64,000 nucleotides of DNA, taken from the NCBI GenBank assembly GCA_044376575.1, contig JBILKR010000003.1, positions 1 through 64,000 on the forward strand. The letters run 5' to 3'. This DNA is from BA4 sp044376575. Its GTDB lineage: Bacteria > Bacteroidota > Bacteroidia > CAIKAF01. The notes beneath the pieces were generated by a model. That model saw nothing but the letters and a program-made list of their open reading frames with translations, had not been told where the DNA came from and searched no databases. A program made the position numbers and the translations under genes. Positions 25,778 to 35,328 of this stretch are shown here, in pieces. The stretch's first letter is position 1. The number at the start of each line of letters is the position of its first letter.

Positions 25778-26698
25778 ATGAAAGTTTCAATTGTAATTCC
25801 TGCATTTAATGAAGAGAACAATATTTTACCTCTGTCAAAGCAGTTGAAAGATGTTTTGCAGGATGATTTTGAGGTTTTGTTTGTTGATGATGGAAGCACT
25901 GACTCAACCTTGGATGTATTAAAGCAACTACACCAGGAGGATAATCGTTTTCGGTATTTATCTTTTTCAAGAAATTTCGGTCACCAGAATGCTATTAAAT
26001 GTGGAATAGATCATGCCACAGGAGAATGTATCATCACTATGGATGCAGATTTACAGCATCCGCCATCATTGATACCTGATATGATTTCAAAATGGAAGGA
26101 AGGTTATGATATCGTTTACACACAACGTGTAGAAGAAAAAGAAATATCATTTTTTAAAAGATTCAGTTCTGCTTTATTTTATTCCATAATGAATAAGCTA
26201 TCTGAAGTTAAATTAGATCCAGGAACAGCTGATTTCAGGTTGGTTGATCAGCGTGTTGCTGAAATTATCAGAAATACTAATGAATCTAATTTATTCATCA
26301 GGGGATTTGTATCCTGGATGGGGTTTCGTCAGCATCGAATCACATACCATGCCGCCTCCCGACATTCAGGTAAGACAAAATACTCTTTTCGAAAGATGTT
26401 CAGTTTTGCATTAAATGGAATTACTTCTTTTAGTATTAAGCCGCTTCGTTTTTCTATAGTAATGGGAATGTTGATTTCTTTCTTTGCATTCATATATGCC
26501 ATGTATGCGGTAGTATTGTATATGTTTTTCCCTGAACGTGCTGTAGCAGGGTGGGCTTCGGTACTTGTAAGTGTTCTGTTTATGGGAGGAATTCAACTTT
26601 TGTTTTTAGGTGTATTGGGTGAATATTTAGGCAAGCTTTTTATGCAATCTAAAAACAGACCAACTTACATTGTAAAAGAAAAATCTTTACATGAGTAA
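25778..26698 (+). CDS. Family 2 glycosyltransferase, polyprenyl-phosphate type (ArnC/DPM1-like)
   Basis: A 306-residue enzyme. Residues about 1-220 form the GT-A domain, with VSIVIPAFNEENN, the FVDDGSTD motif and the metal-binding DAD in ITMDADLQHPPS. Two membrane segments follow (about 230-255 and 262-290). This is the layout of ArnC, PmrF and DPM1-type enzymes that load one sugar onto undecaprenyl or dolichyl phosphate at the inner leaflet. It starts 43 bases after the formyltransferase and overlaps the polytopic gene after it by 8 bases. Confidence 0.93.
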   Translation: MKVSIVIPAFNEENNILPLSKQLKDVLQDDFEVLFVDDGSTDSTLDVLKQLHQEDNRFRYLSFSRNFGHQNAIKCGIDHATGECIITMDADLQHPPSLIPDMISKWKEGYDIVYTQRVEEKEISFFKRFSSALFYSIMNKLSEVKLDPGTADFRLVDQRVAEIIRNTNESNLFIRGFVSWMGFRQHRITYHAASRHSGKTKYSFRKMFSFALNGITSFSIKPLRFSIVMGMLISFFAFIYAMYAVVLYMFFPERAVAGWASVLVSVLFMGGIQLLFLGVLGEYLGKLFMQSKNRPTYIVKEKSLHE

Positions 26699-28292
26699 TT
26701 CTTCAATTTCATCTGCTTTATCTTTTCGTGTAATTCTTTATTCTGTTGCTATTGCTTTGCTTTTTTTGTTGATATACGGATATCAATTCAATACTGGCGA
26801 TCAGGCAGAACATTTACCCCTTGTATATAAACAAATTCAGCCGGAATTATACACTCAGGATTATTTTGTTGAACCTGCATCAAAAGTTTTTACGGTTCGT
26901 TTTTTTTATGTTCAGCTTATCGTCTTTCTTTCTCAATTATTTGAAATTTCATCGGTTGTTTTTGGATTAACCATATTTTGTATTTCTTTAAGTGTATGGT
27001 CGTTCTGGTTACTTGCATGGACTTTGAGCGAAAGGTTGATTACTGCTTATATTTCACCACTTTTTATACTTTTTATTTTTTATAATTATTTCAGTTTAGG
27101 GACCAATTACATTCAAGAAAGTATTTTGCTTAGTGGTTCTTTTGGACTGGCATTAACGGCATTGAGCATCTCGCTTTTTTTTACACATCATTTTCGTTGG
27201 TCATTTTTTGTATTAGGTATTGCGGGATTGTTTCATGTGATGTTTGCTTTTAATGTTTTTCTTTTATTATTTTCAGGATTTATCTTTTTTTACCGAGATC
27301 GATATTCATGGAAAGAAATCCCACTATTGTTTATTATCTATTTCGGAGTTTCATCTATGATGCTTATTCCTATGATTCAGCGACAGTTATTTGATACAAT
27401 GGTATATGATCATTCCTTGTATTATAAGATACAATATATCTTTAGAAATTATCATCATTTTTATCCATCACTGTTTAAATTAAATCATTATTTCAAGTTT
27501 TTTGGTTTAACCGGATTAGGATTGATTTTATTATTGTATTTACCCGTTAAGCAAAAAAGTATGGTCGTTTACTTTTATGTAATGGTATTGTTTGGCTTAT
27601 TGGTTTATTGGTTGGGATTGGAAAAACTGGGGGTCATGTCATTCGGAAAAACTCAGTGGCCAAAAGGAACAACTATCTGGCTCTCTATGTTCTCTTCCGT
27701 TTTTATAGCATATCTGTTTGATCGTATATTATTTCATAGGATTCATCAATTTTTTACATCACGATTTTTTATATTTTTTCTTTTGTTTTTTTCAGGCTCT
27801 TCTTTACTTATATTGACCCAATCTGCCAATATTCCTATTGATTCTATTCAGGGCAAATATATGGTTGGGAATTACAGGAAATCAGATTTGCAAATGATGC
27901 ATGAATGGATTGAAAAAAATACTCCCCTGGATGCTTTATTTTTGATACCTGCTACCAATGATGCTTTTCAGTGTGAAGCAAAACGAAGTACAGTTTCTGG
28001 CTACAGGGCAATTGTACACGAGCCATGGTTTATGTTGCCCTGGTTCTCTGTTTTCTGTAAAACTTATCACGTTAGTTTGGAAGATGGATTGTCTCGAAAT
28101 GTTTATGATAAACTGGATGATAGATATAATTCTATACCACCTGCTATACATTTATTTCCTGAAATTGATTTTCAATTGATAAATAAAAATGATTGTAAAT
28201 ATTTAGATATATATGTAAATCCTGTTTTTCAATCAGGAGAATGGGTGTTGTTTTCAGTAAAAAATCAGAATATCAATTTACCTGTTGATTGA
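26691..28292 (+). CDS. Polytopic membrane protein, GT-C glycosyltransferase-like
   Basis: A 533-residue integral membrane protein with about 11 membrane segments and a soluble C-terminal region of about 130 residues. The first periplasmic loop is acidic and aromatic (QFNTGDQAEHLPLVYKQIQP, then YTQDYFVEP), as in the GT-C fold enzymes that use polyprenyl-phosphate sugars. The C-terminal portion has WIEKNTPLDALFLIP. I do not recognise a named family. Coupling to a GT2 that makes a lipid-linked sugar suggests it transfers that sugar outside the membrane, like ArnT. Its 3' end overlaps the convergent TolC gene by 28 bases. Confidence 0.75.
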   Translation: MSNSSISSALSFRVILYSVAIALLFLLIYGYQFNTGDQAEHLPLVYKQIQPELYTQDYFVEPASKVFTVRFFYVQLIVFLSQLFEISSVVFGLTIFCISLSVWSFWLLAWTLSERLITAYISPLFILFIFYNYFSLGTNYIQESILLSGSFGLALTALSISLFFTHHFRWSFFVLGIAGLFHVMFAFNVFLLLFSGFIFFYRDRYSWKEIPLLFIIYFGVSSMMLIPMIQRQLFDTMVYDHSLYYKIQYIFRNYHHFYPSLFKLNHYFKFFGLTGLGLILLLYLPVKQKSMVVYFYVMVLFGLLVYWLGLEKLGVMSFGKTQWPKGTTIWLSMFSSVFIAYLFDRILFHRIHQFFTSRFFIFFLLFFSGSSLLILTQSANIPIDSIQGKYMVGNYRKSDLQMMHEWIEKNTPLDALFLIPATNDAFQCEAKRSTVSGYRAIVHEPWFMLPWFSVFCKTYHVSLEDGLSRNVYDKLDDRYNSIPPAIHLFPEIDFQLINKNDCKYLDIYVNPVFQSGEWVLFSVKNQNINLPVD

Positions 28293-29647
28293 ATCAGTTC
28301 ATAGAATGCGTTAGTGCTTTTAGCAATCATTTCATACCATTTCAATTCTGCTTCAATAAGTTTTATTTCTCGAGAATTAACAAGAAACACGGAGCTTTCT
28401 CCCAAATCAAAACGACTCACCTCTGCCTGAAATAAGGTTTGATAATTTCTATACATTTCTCTATGCAAGTTTCGTTGGGATTGGTAGTTATTATATTTGA
28501 TAAAATTTGTATTCAGTTTCGCAGATAACTCCATTTTTTTCATTGCAATGGCATATTCTGTTTCTTTGATTTTTAATTTTGTGATACCCAAATCTCCTCT
28601 CGCTTCACGCATGGGAATAGGTATTTTGAAATCAACCCCCCATTTATAATTATCGCTAAAAAAGATTGCCTGATTAGGATTGTATAAGAAATTATATTTT
28701 ACATCCAGTTGAGGAAGTAATTTTGAAATCTTAAGTTTCTTATCGATATCAAGAACGCTGTTTTTATACTCTAGTATTTTTATATCAGGATGTATTTCAT
28801 AAAGTTGTCGCGTTGATGCTGAAAGACTATCATTATTCCATTCGTATGTAATCGACATGTTTTTTAATAAAACAGGTGATACATTTTCCTTTAATTCAGC
28901 AGGTGTTTCATCAATCATCCAAAGGAATGTGGAAAGTCGCAGTTTCGCTTCAGTATATTCAAGATCTGCCTGTTGTAATGAGGCCTCTCTGGTTTGTAAT
29001 AAAATGTATGACTCAAGCGTATCCACAGCCGGACGTTCTCCCAAAAAGAATGCATTTTTTAAACCGATATGTCTTTCTCGTGCAAGTCCAACTGCATTGA
29101 TATATGTTTTTTGCTGTTCAAATGCAAAACTCCAATTAATATATGCCCTCACCGATGAGGTATATATTTCATTGAGTTCTTTTATTTGTTCGTATTTACT
29201 TACAGTTTTAAAAAGTTTTGCCTGCTTTAAGAACGCTCTGCGTTCATCCATGTATAAACCTTTACCTAAGGTTGCCGTAATACCTGCTTGCGGAAGTCCT
29301 ATGGATGGAAGTGTTCGTGACGGATCAGTATAATCGCCTGTTACAAATTGATAACCACCTTCAACAGATATACCATAATATGTAGGAATCTGAAGTTTAC
29401 TCTCAAGAATTGTCCAGTAATTTTTTCCATCAAAATTCTTTTGATCAAAAGATGCAGCAAGTACAGGATCAAAAGCCCCTCTTGATTTGAGTAATCCCTG
29501 GTTGGCAAGTTCCGGAATTAAGTTAGCTTGTTTTACAACAGGGTGATAATTTTTAATTGCATAAATAAATTCGTTAAAAGTAAGTGTATCCTGTGCAATC
29601 AAGATAGATTGAATACATATCAAAGGAATGATGATGAGTCTATACAT
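28265..29647 (-). CDS. TolC-family outer-membrane channel protein
   Basis: A 460-residue protein with a signal peptide (LIIIPLICIQSILIA) and two helical-hairpin repeats of the TolC type, with characteristic ARERHIGLKNAFFLGERPAVDTLE and RNYQTLFQAEVSRFDLGESSVFLVN segments. It forms the outer-membrane exit of a three-part exporter. It follows the HlyD-like gene directly (29648), so the ABC, adaptor and channel genes form one operon. The last 28 bases overlap the end of the convergent polytopic gene. Confidence 0.9.
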   Translation of the reverse strand: MYRLIIIPLICIQSILIAQDTLTFNEFIYAIKNYHPVVKQANLIPELANQGLLKSRGAFDPVLAASFDQKNFDGKNYWTILESKLQIPTYYGISVEGGYQFVTGDYTDPSRTLPSIGLPQAGITATLGKGLYMDERRAFLKQAKLFKTVSKYEQIKELNEIYTSSVRAYINWSFAFEQQKTYINAVGLARERHIGLKNAFFLGERPAVDTLESYILLQTREASLQQADLEYTEAKLRLSTFLWMIDETPAELKENVSPVLLKNMSITYEWNNDSLSASTRQLYEIHPDIKILEYKNSVLDIDKKLKISKLLPQLDVKYNFLYNPNQAIFFSDNYKWGVDFKIPIPMREARGDLGITKLKIKETEYAIAMKKMELSAKLNTNFIKYNNYQSQRNLHREMYRNYQTLFQAEVSRFDLGESSVFLVNSREIKLIEAELKWYEMIAKSTNAFYELIQSTGKLIF

Positions 29648-31003
29648 TTACTTCTTTTTCTGGGTTTGCTTTTCTTCCGGCTGATAAAAATCCGGCGGGA
29701 ATCCATTCACTCTTCTCCAGAGTTCATACCATATTGGCACATCGTTCATTAATGCTATTCCTTGCGCACCGGCACCTACGCGCACCTGATGAGGCCAGCC
29801 TTCTTCCTCAGGATCCGGTTTTACTAAAATTCTGTATTTCCCATTAGGGCTGATATCACTATCAATAGCCGCAACCCGACCACCAAATGTTCCAACTGAT
29901 GCACCAGGCCATCCTGAAAATATTATTGTTGGCCATCCATCAAAAATGATCCGAACTTTTTTATTGATTCGCATCAAAGGCACATCAACCGGATTGATAT
30001 ATAATTCAACGGCCAGCGAAGGATTTAATGCGGTTATGGTAACAATCGATTCACCCTGTTTGATGTTTTCGCCAATGCCTGATTTGCCTATTTTTACAAT
30101 CTGTCCGTCTTTAGGTGCAGTAATATACCAGTACCTTGATCGTATGCTGTAATTGGCATACTGATTATTCAGCTTTGAAATTTCTTCATCTGTTTTAAAC
30201 AACTCTGAATTTGCACTTTGAATCTCAGATTCAATTTTAAATATTTTAGAAAAATATTCTGATTCAATAGCATTTAATTCGATGGTGGTGTTAATTAAAT
30301 CCTGTTGTGCATTCGCTAATTTATTTTCTGCTGATATCAATTTTGCTGCTGCTTCCTGCTTTTTATTTCTTCTGTCTTCGAGATCTTTCAATGAAATAAT
30401 TCCCTGATCTGAATACATTTTTTCAGCACGCTTATATTGATCATCAGCAATTTTGTAGGCAACTTTAGCTGCTTCTACTTCTGCTGAGTCAATAGAGATT
30501 TTTTGTCTTGATATTTTAACTTTATTCTTAGCCTGTTTTAGTTTTAGGTCCAGGTTTAATTTTTCAGCTTTAATCTGTTTTTCTAAACTTCCAATTTTAT
30601 TTTGATATGCCATACCAGTAGATTCTTTGGCAACCAATTGTTCTTTAGTTCTGTTCAGAAGATTAGGATCCCAATACTGATCTTTAATTTCTGTGATAAA
30701 TACAATAGTATCTCCTGCTTTGATGGAGTCACCCTCACGCACAAACCATTTTTCAATTCTACCATCAATCATAGATTGTATTTCCTGTGGTCGATCTTGA
30801 GGTGTTAAAGTAGTTGTTTTACCTGATGATCGAATATTCTGAGTCCAGGGCATAAACATCATAATAAATATGAATCCAAATAATCCCAATAGCCAATACG
30901 TTAATTTCTCAGCAGATTTAGGATTGGTTACATGATTGAACGAACCAAAACGATGAGTAAGTTTTGCATGATTGGGTATTTTATTTTCTGTAATGTTCAA
31001 CAT
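29648..31003 (-). CDS. HlyD-family membrane fusion protein
   Basis: Periplasmic adaptor of 451 residues. One membrane anchor lies at about residues 33-50 (LLGLFGFIFIMMFMPW), followed by a biotinyl-lipoyl half motif (DGRIEKWFVREGDSIKAGDTIVFI), a long coiled-coil hairpin (about 100-290) and the returning half (APKDGQIVKIGKSGIGENIKQGES). This is the HlyD/type I secretion layout. It sits between the ABC gene and the TolC gene with 5 and 0 base gaps, giving a complete trans-envelope export system. Confidence 0.92.
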   Translation of the reverse strand: MLNITENKIPNHAKLTHRFGSFNHVTNPKSAEKLTYWLLGLFGFIFIMMFMPWTQNIRSSGKTTTLTPQDRPQEIQSMIDGRIEKWFVREGDSIKAGDTIVFITEIKDQYWDPNLLNRTKEQLVAKESTGMAYQNKIGSLEKQIKAEKLNLDLKLKQAKNKVKISRQKISIDSAEVEAAKVAYKIADDQYKRAEKMYSDQGIISLKDLEDRRNKKQEAAAKLISAENKLANAQQDLINTTIELNAIESEYFSKIFKIESEIQSANSELFKTDEEISKLNNQYANYSIRSRYWYITAPKDGQIVKIGKSGIGENIKQGESIVTITALNPSLAVELYINPVDVPLMRINKKVRIIFDGWPTIIFSGWPGASVGTFGGRVAAIDSDISPNGKYRILVKPDPEEEGWPHQVRVGAGAQGIALMNDVPIWYELWRRVNGFPPDFYQPEEKQTQKKK

Positions 31004-31008
31004 GATTT

Positions 31009-33177
31009 TTACTTGTAAATATGTGAATATTGTTGAATCATTTTTTGCTCATTTAACGGATCAAAGTGAATAATATTTCCTTTGTCGATAAGCATAACCT
31101 TATCCGACGCCAGCGCAAATTCTTTGTCGTTAGAAATAGCCAAAACAGTCATGGAATCGTTGTTACGACACAATAAATTTATCAATTCTGTTTTCTCATT
31201 ACTATCAAATACATCTAAAAAGTCTTCCAATAATAAAAGTTTTGGACGTTCAGCCAGGCATCTTGCCAATACAAGTTTTCTAAGGTCACCAGAAGGTAAA
31301 CTTCTGTCTTCAGGAATAAGTATTGTATTGTATCCATCTGGTAACTGCTGAATAAATTTATTCAGTCCGCACGCATTCACCGCCCATTGCACATCATCCC
31401 AGCTTATTTTATTACGACCGACAGTAATATTTTCAAAAACAGTTCCTTTAAAAATCATTTCGTTGGCAAAATTTTCAGAAACGTAATCGTGTAAACTCCT
31501 TAAGTTAATATTGCCGATAGGAATTCCATTAAAAGAAATTGAACCTTTATAATCATCACTTAAACCTGCAATTAAACTAAGCAACGAACTTTTTCCTGAT
31601 CCACTCATCCCTGAAATACAAATCACTTCGCCGGGTTGAATTTTGAAAGATAAGTTCTGTAGAATTGACCTTTCTTTATTTTTTGAATATTGAAATAAAT
31701 TTTTTACTTCAATAGAAACACCTTTCCCTGAGTCGATATGGTCAAAGAGAATTCCATCTTCTCGTTCAAGAGGAATATCTGTAACATTAGATATTTTTTC
31801 AACGGAAGTAAGCAGATCATAAATGTTTTCCATTGATAAAATCACCTTCTCAACAGAATTAAGAATCAAAATAATAATAATTTCAGCTGCTATAAATTGT
31901 CCGATGTTAATCTGTTCATTCATTACAAGAGAGCTTCCAAGAATCAATAAGGCTCCTGTAATAATTGTTTTAAACAAAATTATAAATGAAAACTGATTGA
32001 TTAATGTTTTGAATTTTTGTTTTCTTGCAATCAGATATTTTGTAACATTTTCATCAGTTTTTTGAGTCGGTAGTTGAGTATTACCTGCTAATTTGAAAAT
32101 TCGCATTGTTCTTGCAATCTCCTCCAGCCAGAACGCAACTTCATATTTATATTTTGATTCATTTAAACTGGCTTTCATTACCTGAGGTCCAGTGAATCTA
32201 ATGATCAGATAAATTAAAATACTGATGGCAATACTTAAAAAAAGAAATGCAGGGTGATAAAATGATAACAGCAATAATCCAAATAAAATTTGAAGCAGTG
32301 CAGTAGAAAAATCTATCAAAAGTTTAGGTAATGTTTTTTGAATGGTAACAGTTTCAAAGAAACGATTGATAAGTTCAGGAGGATATGCATTTTTTAATGC
32401 ATCTAGTTTTAAACGTGGTACCCTGTATGCAAATTCAAATGAAGATCTAACAAATACACGCTGTTGCATTGCTTCTACAATCCATTGTTGCATGATGGTA
32501 AGAACGCCTGAAAAAACAACCCCTAATATTACCAATGAAATTAACACTACCAATGAAGTTGAAATTTGTGCTCCCATTACCAATCCAATGATAGATTGTA
32601 CACCTATGGGTAGTGATAAATTCACAAGCCCGTTGATGATAGCATAGATGTACAAATAAATAATTTCTTTTTTGTCAACTTTAAGAAGACGGATACACTT
32701 TTTAAAAGGTGTAAGTTCTTCATTTTCTGATTGACTTAAATCATCATTTGCTCCAAATAATGAAGTTTGAACAGTTGGAATGAGAACAGGATAACGGTTG
32801 TTTTCTGAATAAAAAACAGAAAAATCAATTTCTTTAACTTTTATATTAACAGCATCAGTTGCATTTTTTATTTCTGTAATTTCTATCCCCTTTCTGTCTC
32901 TTTTTTCGAAAATAAAAATTGAACTTAAATTTTTGGAAAATGCAACAAATGGCTCGTTAAATTCTTTACTGAATGCATTTAATTCTTCTTCGCTAACATC
33001 AATAGTTAAAAATGAAATTCCATAATTTGAACCAACAGTATCAATATAATTTTTTACATCCTGGTAATACTGTAATTTTATATCTTCATGAATTTCTGGC
33101 TTGCTCTCAGGCGAAGAAACAGAATGATATAGATTAGCCAATCTCTTAATACATTGTATAATCGTTTTGTTTTCCAT
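31009..33177 (-). CDS. ABC exporter with degenerate nucleotide-binding domain
   Basis: A 722-residue fused permease-ATPase of the type I secretion class. Residues about 1-180 are a soluble N-terminal domain with no C39-peptidase Cys motif. Six membrane segments lie at about 180-440, and the nucleotide-binding domain at about 490-720. Walker A is good (GMSGSGKSS, near 529). Other key motifs are altered: the signature reads LPSGDL instead of LSGGQ (near 627), Walker B ends in Glu-Asp instead of Asp-Glu (LLLLEDFLD), the Q-loop Gln appears to be Glu (YVSEN), and the H-loop His is Asn (AISNDKE, near 683). It may turn over ATP slowly or act with another subunit. The substrate is unknown. Confidence 0.88.
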   Translation of the reverse strand: MENKTIIQCIKRLANLYHSVSSPESKPEIHEDIKLQYYQDVKNYIDTVGSNYGISFLTIDVSEEELNAFSKEFNEPFVAFSKNLSSIFIFEKRDRKGIEITEIKNATDAVNIKVKEIDFSVFYSENNRYPVLIPTVQTSLFGANDDLSQSENEELTPFKKCIRLLKVDKKEIIYLYIYAIINGLVNLSLPIGVQSIIGLVMGAQISTSLVVLISLVILGVVFSGVLTIMQQWIVEAMQQRVFVRSSFEFAYRVPRLKLDALKNAYPPELINRFFETVTIQKTLPKLLIDFSTALLQILFGLLLLSFYHPAFLFLSIAISILIYLIIRFTGPQVMKASLNESKYKYEVAFWLEEIARTMRIFKLAGNTQLPTQKTDENVTKYLIARKQKFKTLINQFSFIILFKTIITGALLILGSSLVMNEQINIGQFIAAEIIIILILNSVEKVILSMENIYDLLTSVEKISNVTDIPLEREDGILFDHIDSGKGVSIEVKNLFQYSKNKERSILQNLSFKIQPGEVICISGMSGSGKSSLLSLIAGLSDDYKGSISFNGIPIGNINLRSLHDYVSENFANEMIFKGTVFENITVGRNKISWDDVQWAVNACGLNKFIQQLPDGYNTILIPEDRSLPSGDLRKLVLARCLAERPKLLLLEDFLDVFDSNEKTELINLLCRNNDSMTVLAISNDKEFALASDKVMLIDKGNIIHFDPLNEQKMIQQYSHIYK

Positions 33178-33190
33178 TGTTGTAAGGTAG

Positions 33191-33198
33191 CAAAAATA
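33191..33198 (-). promoter_or_regulatory. Probable -7 box for the ABC-HlyD-TolC operon
   Basis: CAAAAATA on the plus strand equals TATTTTTG on the minus strand. It lies 13 bases upstream of the ABC gene start at 33177. A -33 partner is not clear. Confidence 0.4.
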
Positions 33199-33296
33199 AT
33201 AAACAATGACTTTTAGGAAATGTTTACTTCAACAAAATATGTTATTTAAATTTAATATTATCTAAATGAGGGTATTAAGGGTTTAACAAAATAATT

Positions 33297-34643
33297 TTAA
33301 AAAAATCTGATACCTCCAGTAATTCCCGGCCATAAAGCAAACTGATAATTTCCAATACTACCGTATGCTGTTCTGAAAGTAGGGGCAAGTACTATCCCGT
33401 TTTTTCCATCAACAAGTTGGTTATTGTCTGAAATCAGGAAATTAATCATAGGACCGATATACAATGCCACTTTTTTATGAAAAGCAAAACCTGCAGTAAA
33501 ACGGGTTTGATTTAAAAACGTATTCTTCCCTGTTCCGAATGAAATGGGTTCATTGATATTTACAATTGATGTGATGTTATCAATGTCGCTGTAGAATCGT
33601 TTTGTAATTTGAATGTGTGATCCAACTCCCCAACCCATTGTCCAGTATTTATTTTCGTTGAATGGATTTGTTCCTGCTGATAAAATACTGTAGAATTTAT
33701 GTCCGCCAGTTTTTATTGCGAGGTTAAACGACTGTAATTCACTGCCCCATACTTCCAATTTGTTATATCCGTTTTTTACTACGTTAATTAAACCAACAGG
33801 AGCCACCAAACTATCTCCTGAATAGTTGATTAATCCTACTTGTAGCTTAGCTCCTTTAGGAGCAATATTTATCAATCCGGCTTGAAGTTGATTTGATTTT
33901 CCTGCATAATTAAACAGTCCGCCCTGTATTCCTGCGTATTGTTTTGAAATATTAACCATCCCAAGTTGAAACCCTTCAGAACTCCCTGCATAGTTGGCAA
34001 AAAATGCAAACTGCGCACCTTTATGTTCTTTACCCGCATAATTCATACTCGCAGAAAACTGAATACCGTATGCATTTTCTTTTACTGTATTCGGGCCCAA
34101 TGCAAACTGCAATCCATAAAGGTTTTTTTGGCTATGGTTCCACAAGTGACTTAACTGAGCACCATATACTGAATTCCAGTTGGTATTACCCAACCATGAA
34201 AATTGGAATCCATAAAACTCACCATGGTTGTGCGTCCATCCACCGGATAACTGCAAGCCTTTTGTATTGGCTAATGTAACATTTGCCAGCAATCCGAATT
34301 GTATTCCATTTACTGCTTTGCCTTTAACCACATTTACTCCACCGATTTGAACTCCTCTCACATCACCTCGTGTTACATTTGAAAAAGGCCCGAATTCAAA
34401 ACCATTAATACCCCCGGTTTGTCCGTGAATTATATTCAGTGAAAAATTGTAGGTTTTATATTTTGATTTTGTCCATGAAGTACCAATGGGATGGAATAGG
34501 GATACCTGAACGTATCCGTTGGGTGGTGCAGGAATTATTTGAATTGTAGTTTCAATTGTATCTCTTTTATGTACAACTTGAGCATTAAATGACAATGCAA
34601 ATCCTGTAATAATAGCAATGGTTATAAAAATGTTTTTATGCAT
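33297..34643 (-). CDS. LA_2272-type surface repeat protein
   Basis: A 448-residue protein with a signal peptide (IFITIAIITGFALSFNAQ). Residues about 70-290 contain a dozen repeats of about 20-23 residues built on G-x-Q-(F/L/I)-(G/S/A) followed by N-(V/Y/I), for example VRGVQIGGVNVVKG and VNGIQFGLLANVTLA. This matches the LA_2272/LA_2273 surface repeat family first named in Leptospira. The C-terminal third looks like a small outer-membrane barrel and ends in FF. It is probably exposed at the cell surface; its role is unknown. Confidence 0.84.
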   Translation of the reverse strand: MHKNIFITIAIITGFALSFNAQVVHKRDTIETTIQIIPAPPNGYVQVSLFHPIGTSWTKSKYKTYNFSLNIIHGQTGGINGFEFGPFSNVTRGDVRGVQIGGVNVVKGKAVNGIQFGLLANVTLANTKGLQLSGGWTHNHGEFYGFQFSWLGNTNWNSVYGAQLSHLWNHSQKNLYGLQFALGPNTVKENAYGIQFSASMNYAGKEHKGAQFAFFANYAGSSEGFQLGMVNISKQYAGIQGGLFNYAGKSNQLQAGLINIAPKGAKLQVGLINYSGDSLVAPVGLINVVKNGYNKLEVWGSELQSFNLAIKTGGHKFYSILSAGTNPFNENKYWTMGWGVGSHIQITKRFYSDIDNITSIVNINEPISFGTGKNTFLNQTRFTAGFAFHKKVALYIGPMINFLISDNNQLVDGKNGIVLAPTFRTAYGSIGNYQFALWPGITGGIRFF

Positions 34644-34713
34644 ATTGTAAAGTTAGTCTAATGTGTTATACTCAGTTGAATTTATATATATTTACAAATA
34701 TAATCCAATAACT

Positions 34714-35328
34714 ATGTATAGATATAAAGTTTCTTTATGGTTGAATTATAATGGAACCATGAAATCAAAGACAACGGAAGTTGAATTTCCTAAACAACGA
34801 ATGAGTTGGACTCCTAATGATCCTGATAAAAGATTGATATGCAGAAAGGCAGCTGCAGAAATTGGAGAAGATCCAGATGCTGTTGACTTTAACCACTCAA
34901 ATACATATTGTAGTTATATCGGGCCTGTAAATAAATCAAAACCTACTACATCCACGCCTCCTCCTATGTCAGATGAGGAGAGACGCTCAATTCATAATGC
35001 AAAGGTTGCAGAGAACAGAGAACGCAGGGAAGCCAAGGAAGCTGAAATGGCTCTGAAAGCTCAAATGGAAGAAAAAAAGAGAAGATTAGAAATGGAAGAA
35101 GATCGTCAACGAGCAGAACTTGAAGCTAAAGAAAGAGCTGAAAGAAAACAACGTGCTGATGAACTTAGAAGACAGGGAAAAAATTTTCAGGCTTTTATGG
35201 TTGAATTTCAAAATGCAATCATCGCTGTTGGAGCTGTCCTTGGCATGTTAATCCTAGGAGGAGTTATTATGATATACAGCACGAACCAGACTGAAGAAGC
35301 GAAAAAAATCAATTCCCAGCTTGAATAA
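34714..35328 (+). CDS. Coiled-coil single-pass membrane protein, truncated by an in-frame stop
   Basis: A 204-residue product from the ATG at 34714 to the TAA at 35326. Residues about 1-75 are a small N-terminal domain (MYRYKVSLWLNYNGTMKSK), about 85-165 a strongly charged helical segment rich in Glu, Lys and Arg, and about 172-195 one membrane helix (AIIAVGAVLGMLILGGVIMI). The frame continues open for 116 codons after the stop, with coherent coding sequence, so the gene is probably split by a nonsense change. I do not recognise the family. Confidence 0.7.
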   Translation: MYRYKVSLWLNYNGTMKSKTTEVEFPKQRMSWTPNDPDKRLICRKAAAEIGEDPDAVDFNHSNTYCSYIGPVNKSKPTTSTPPPMSDEERRSIHNAKVAENRERREAKEAEMALKAQMEEKKRRLEMEEDRQRAELEAKERAERKQRADELRRQGKNFQAFMVEFQNAIIAVGAVLGMLILGGVIMIYSTNQTEEAKKINSQLE

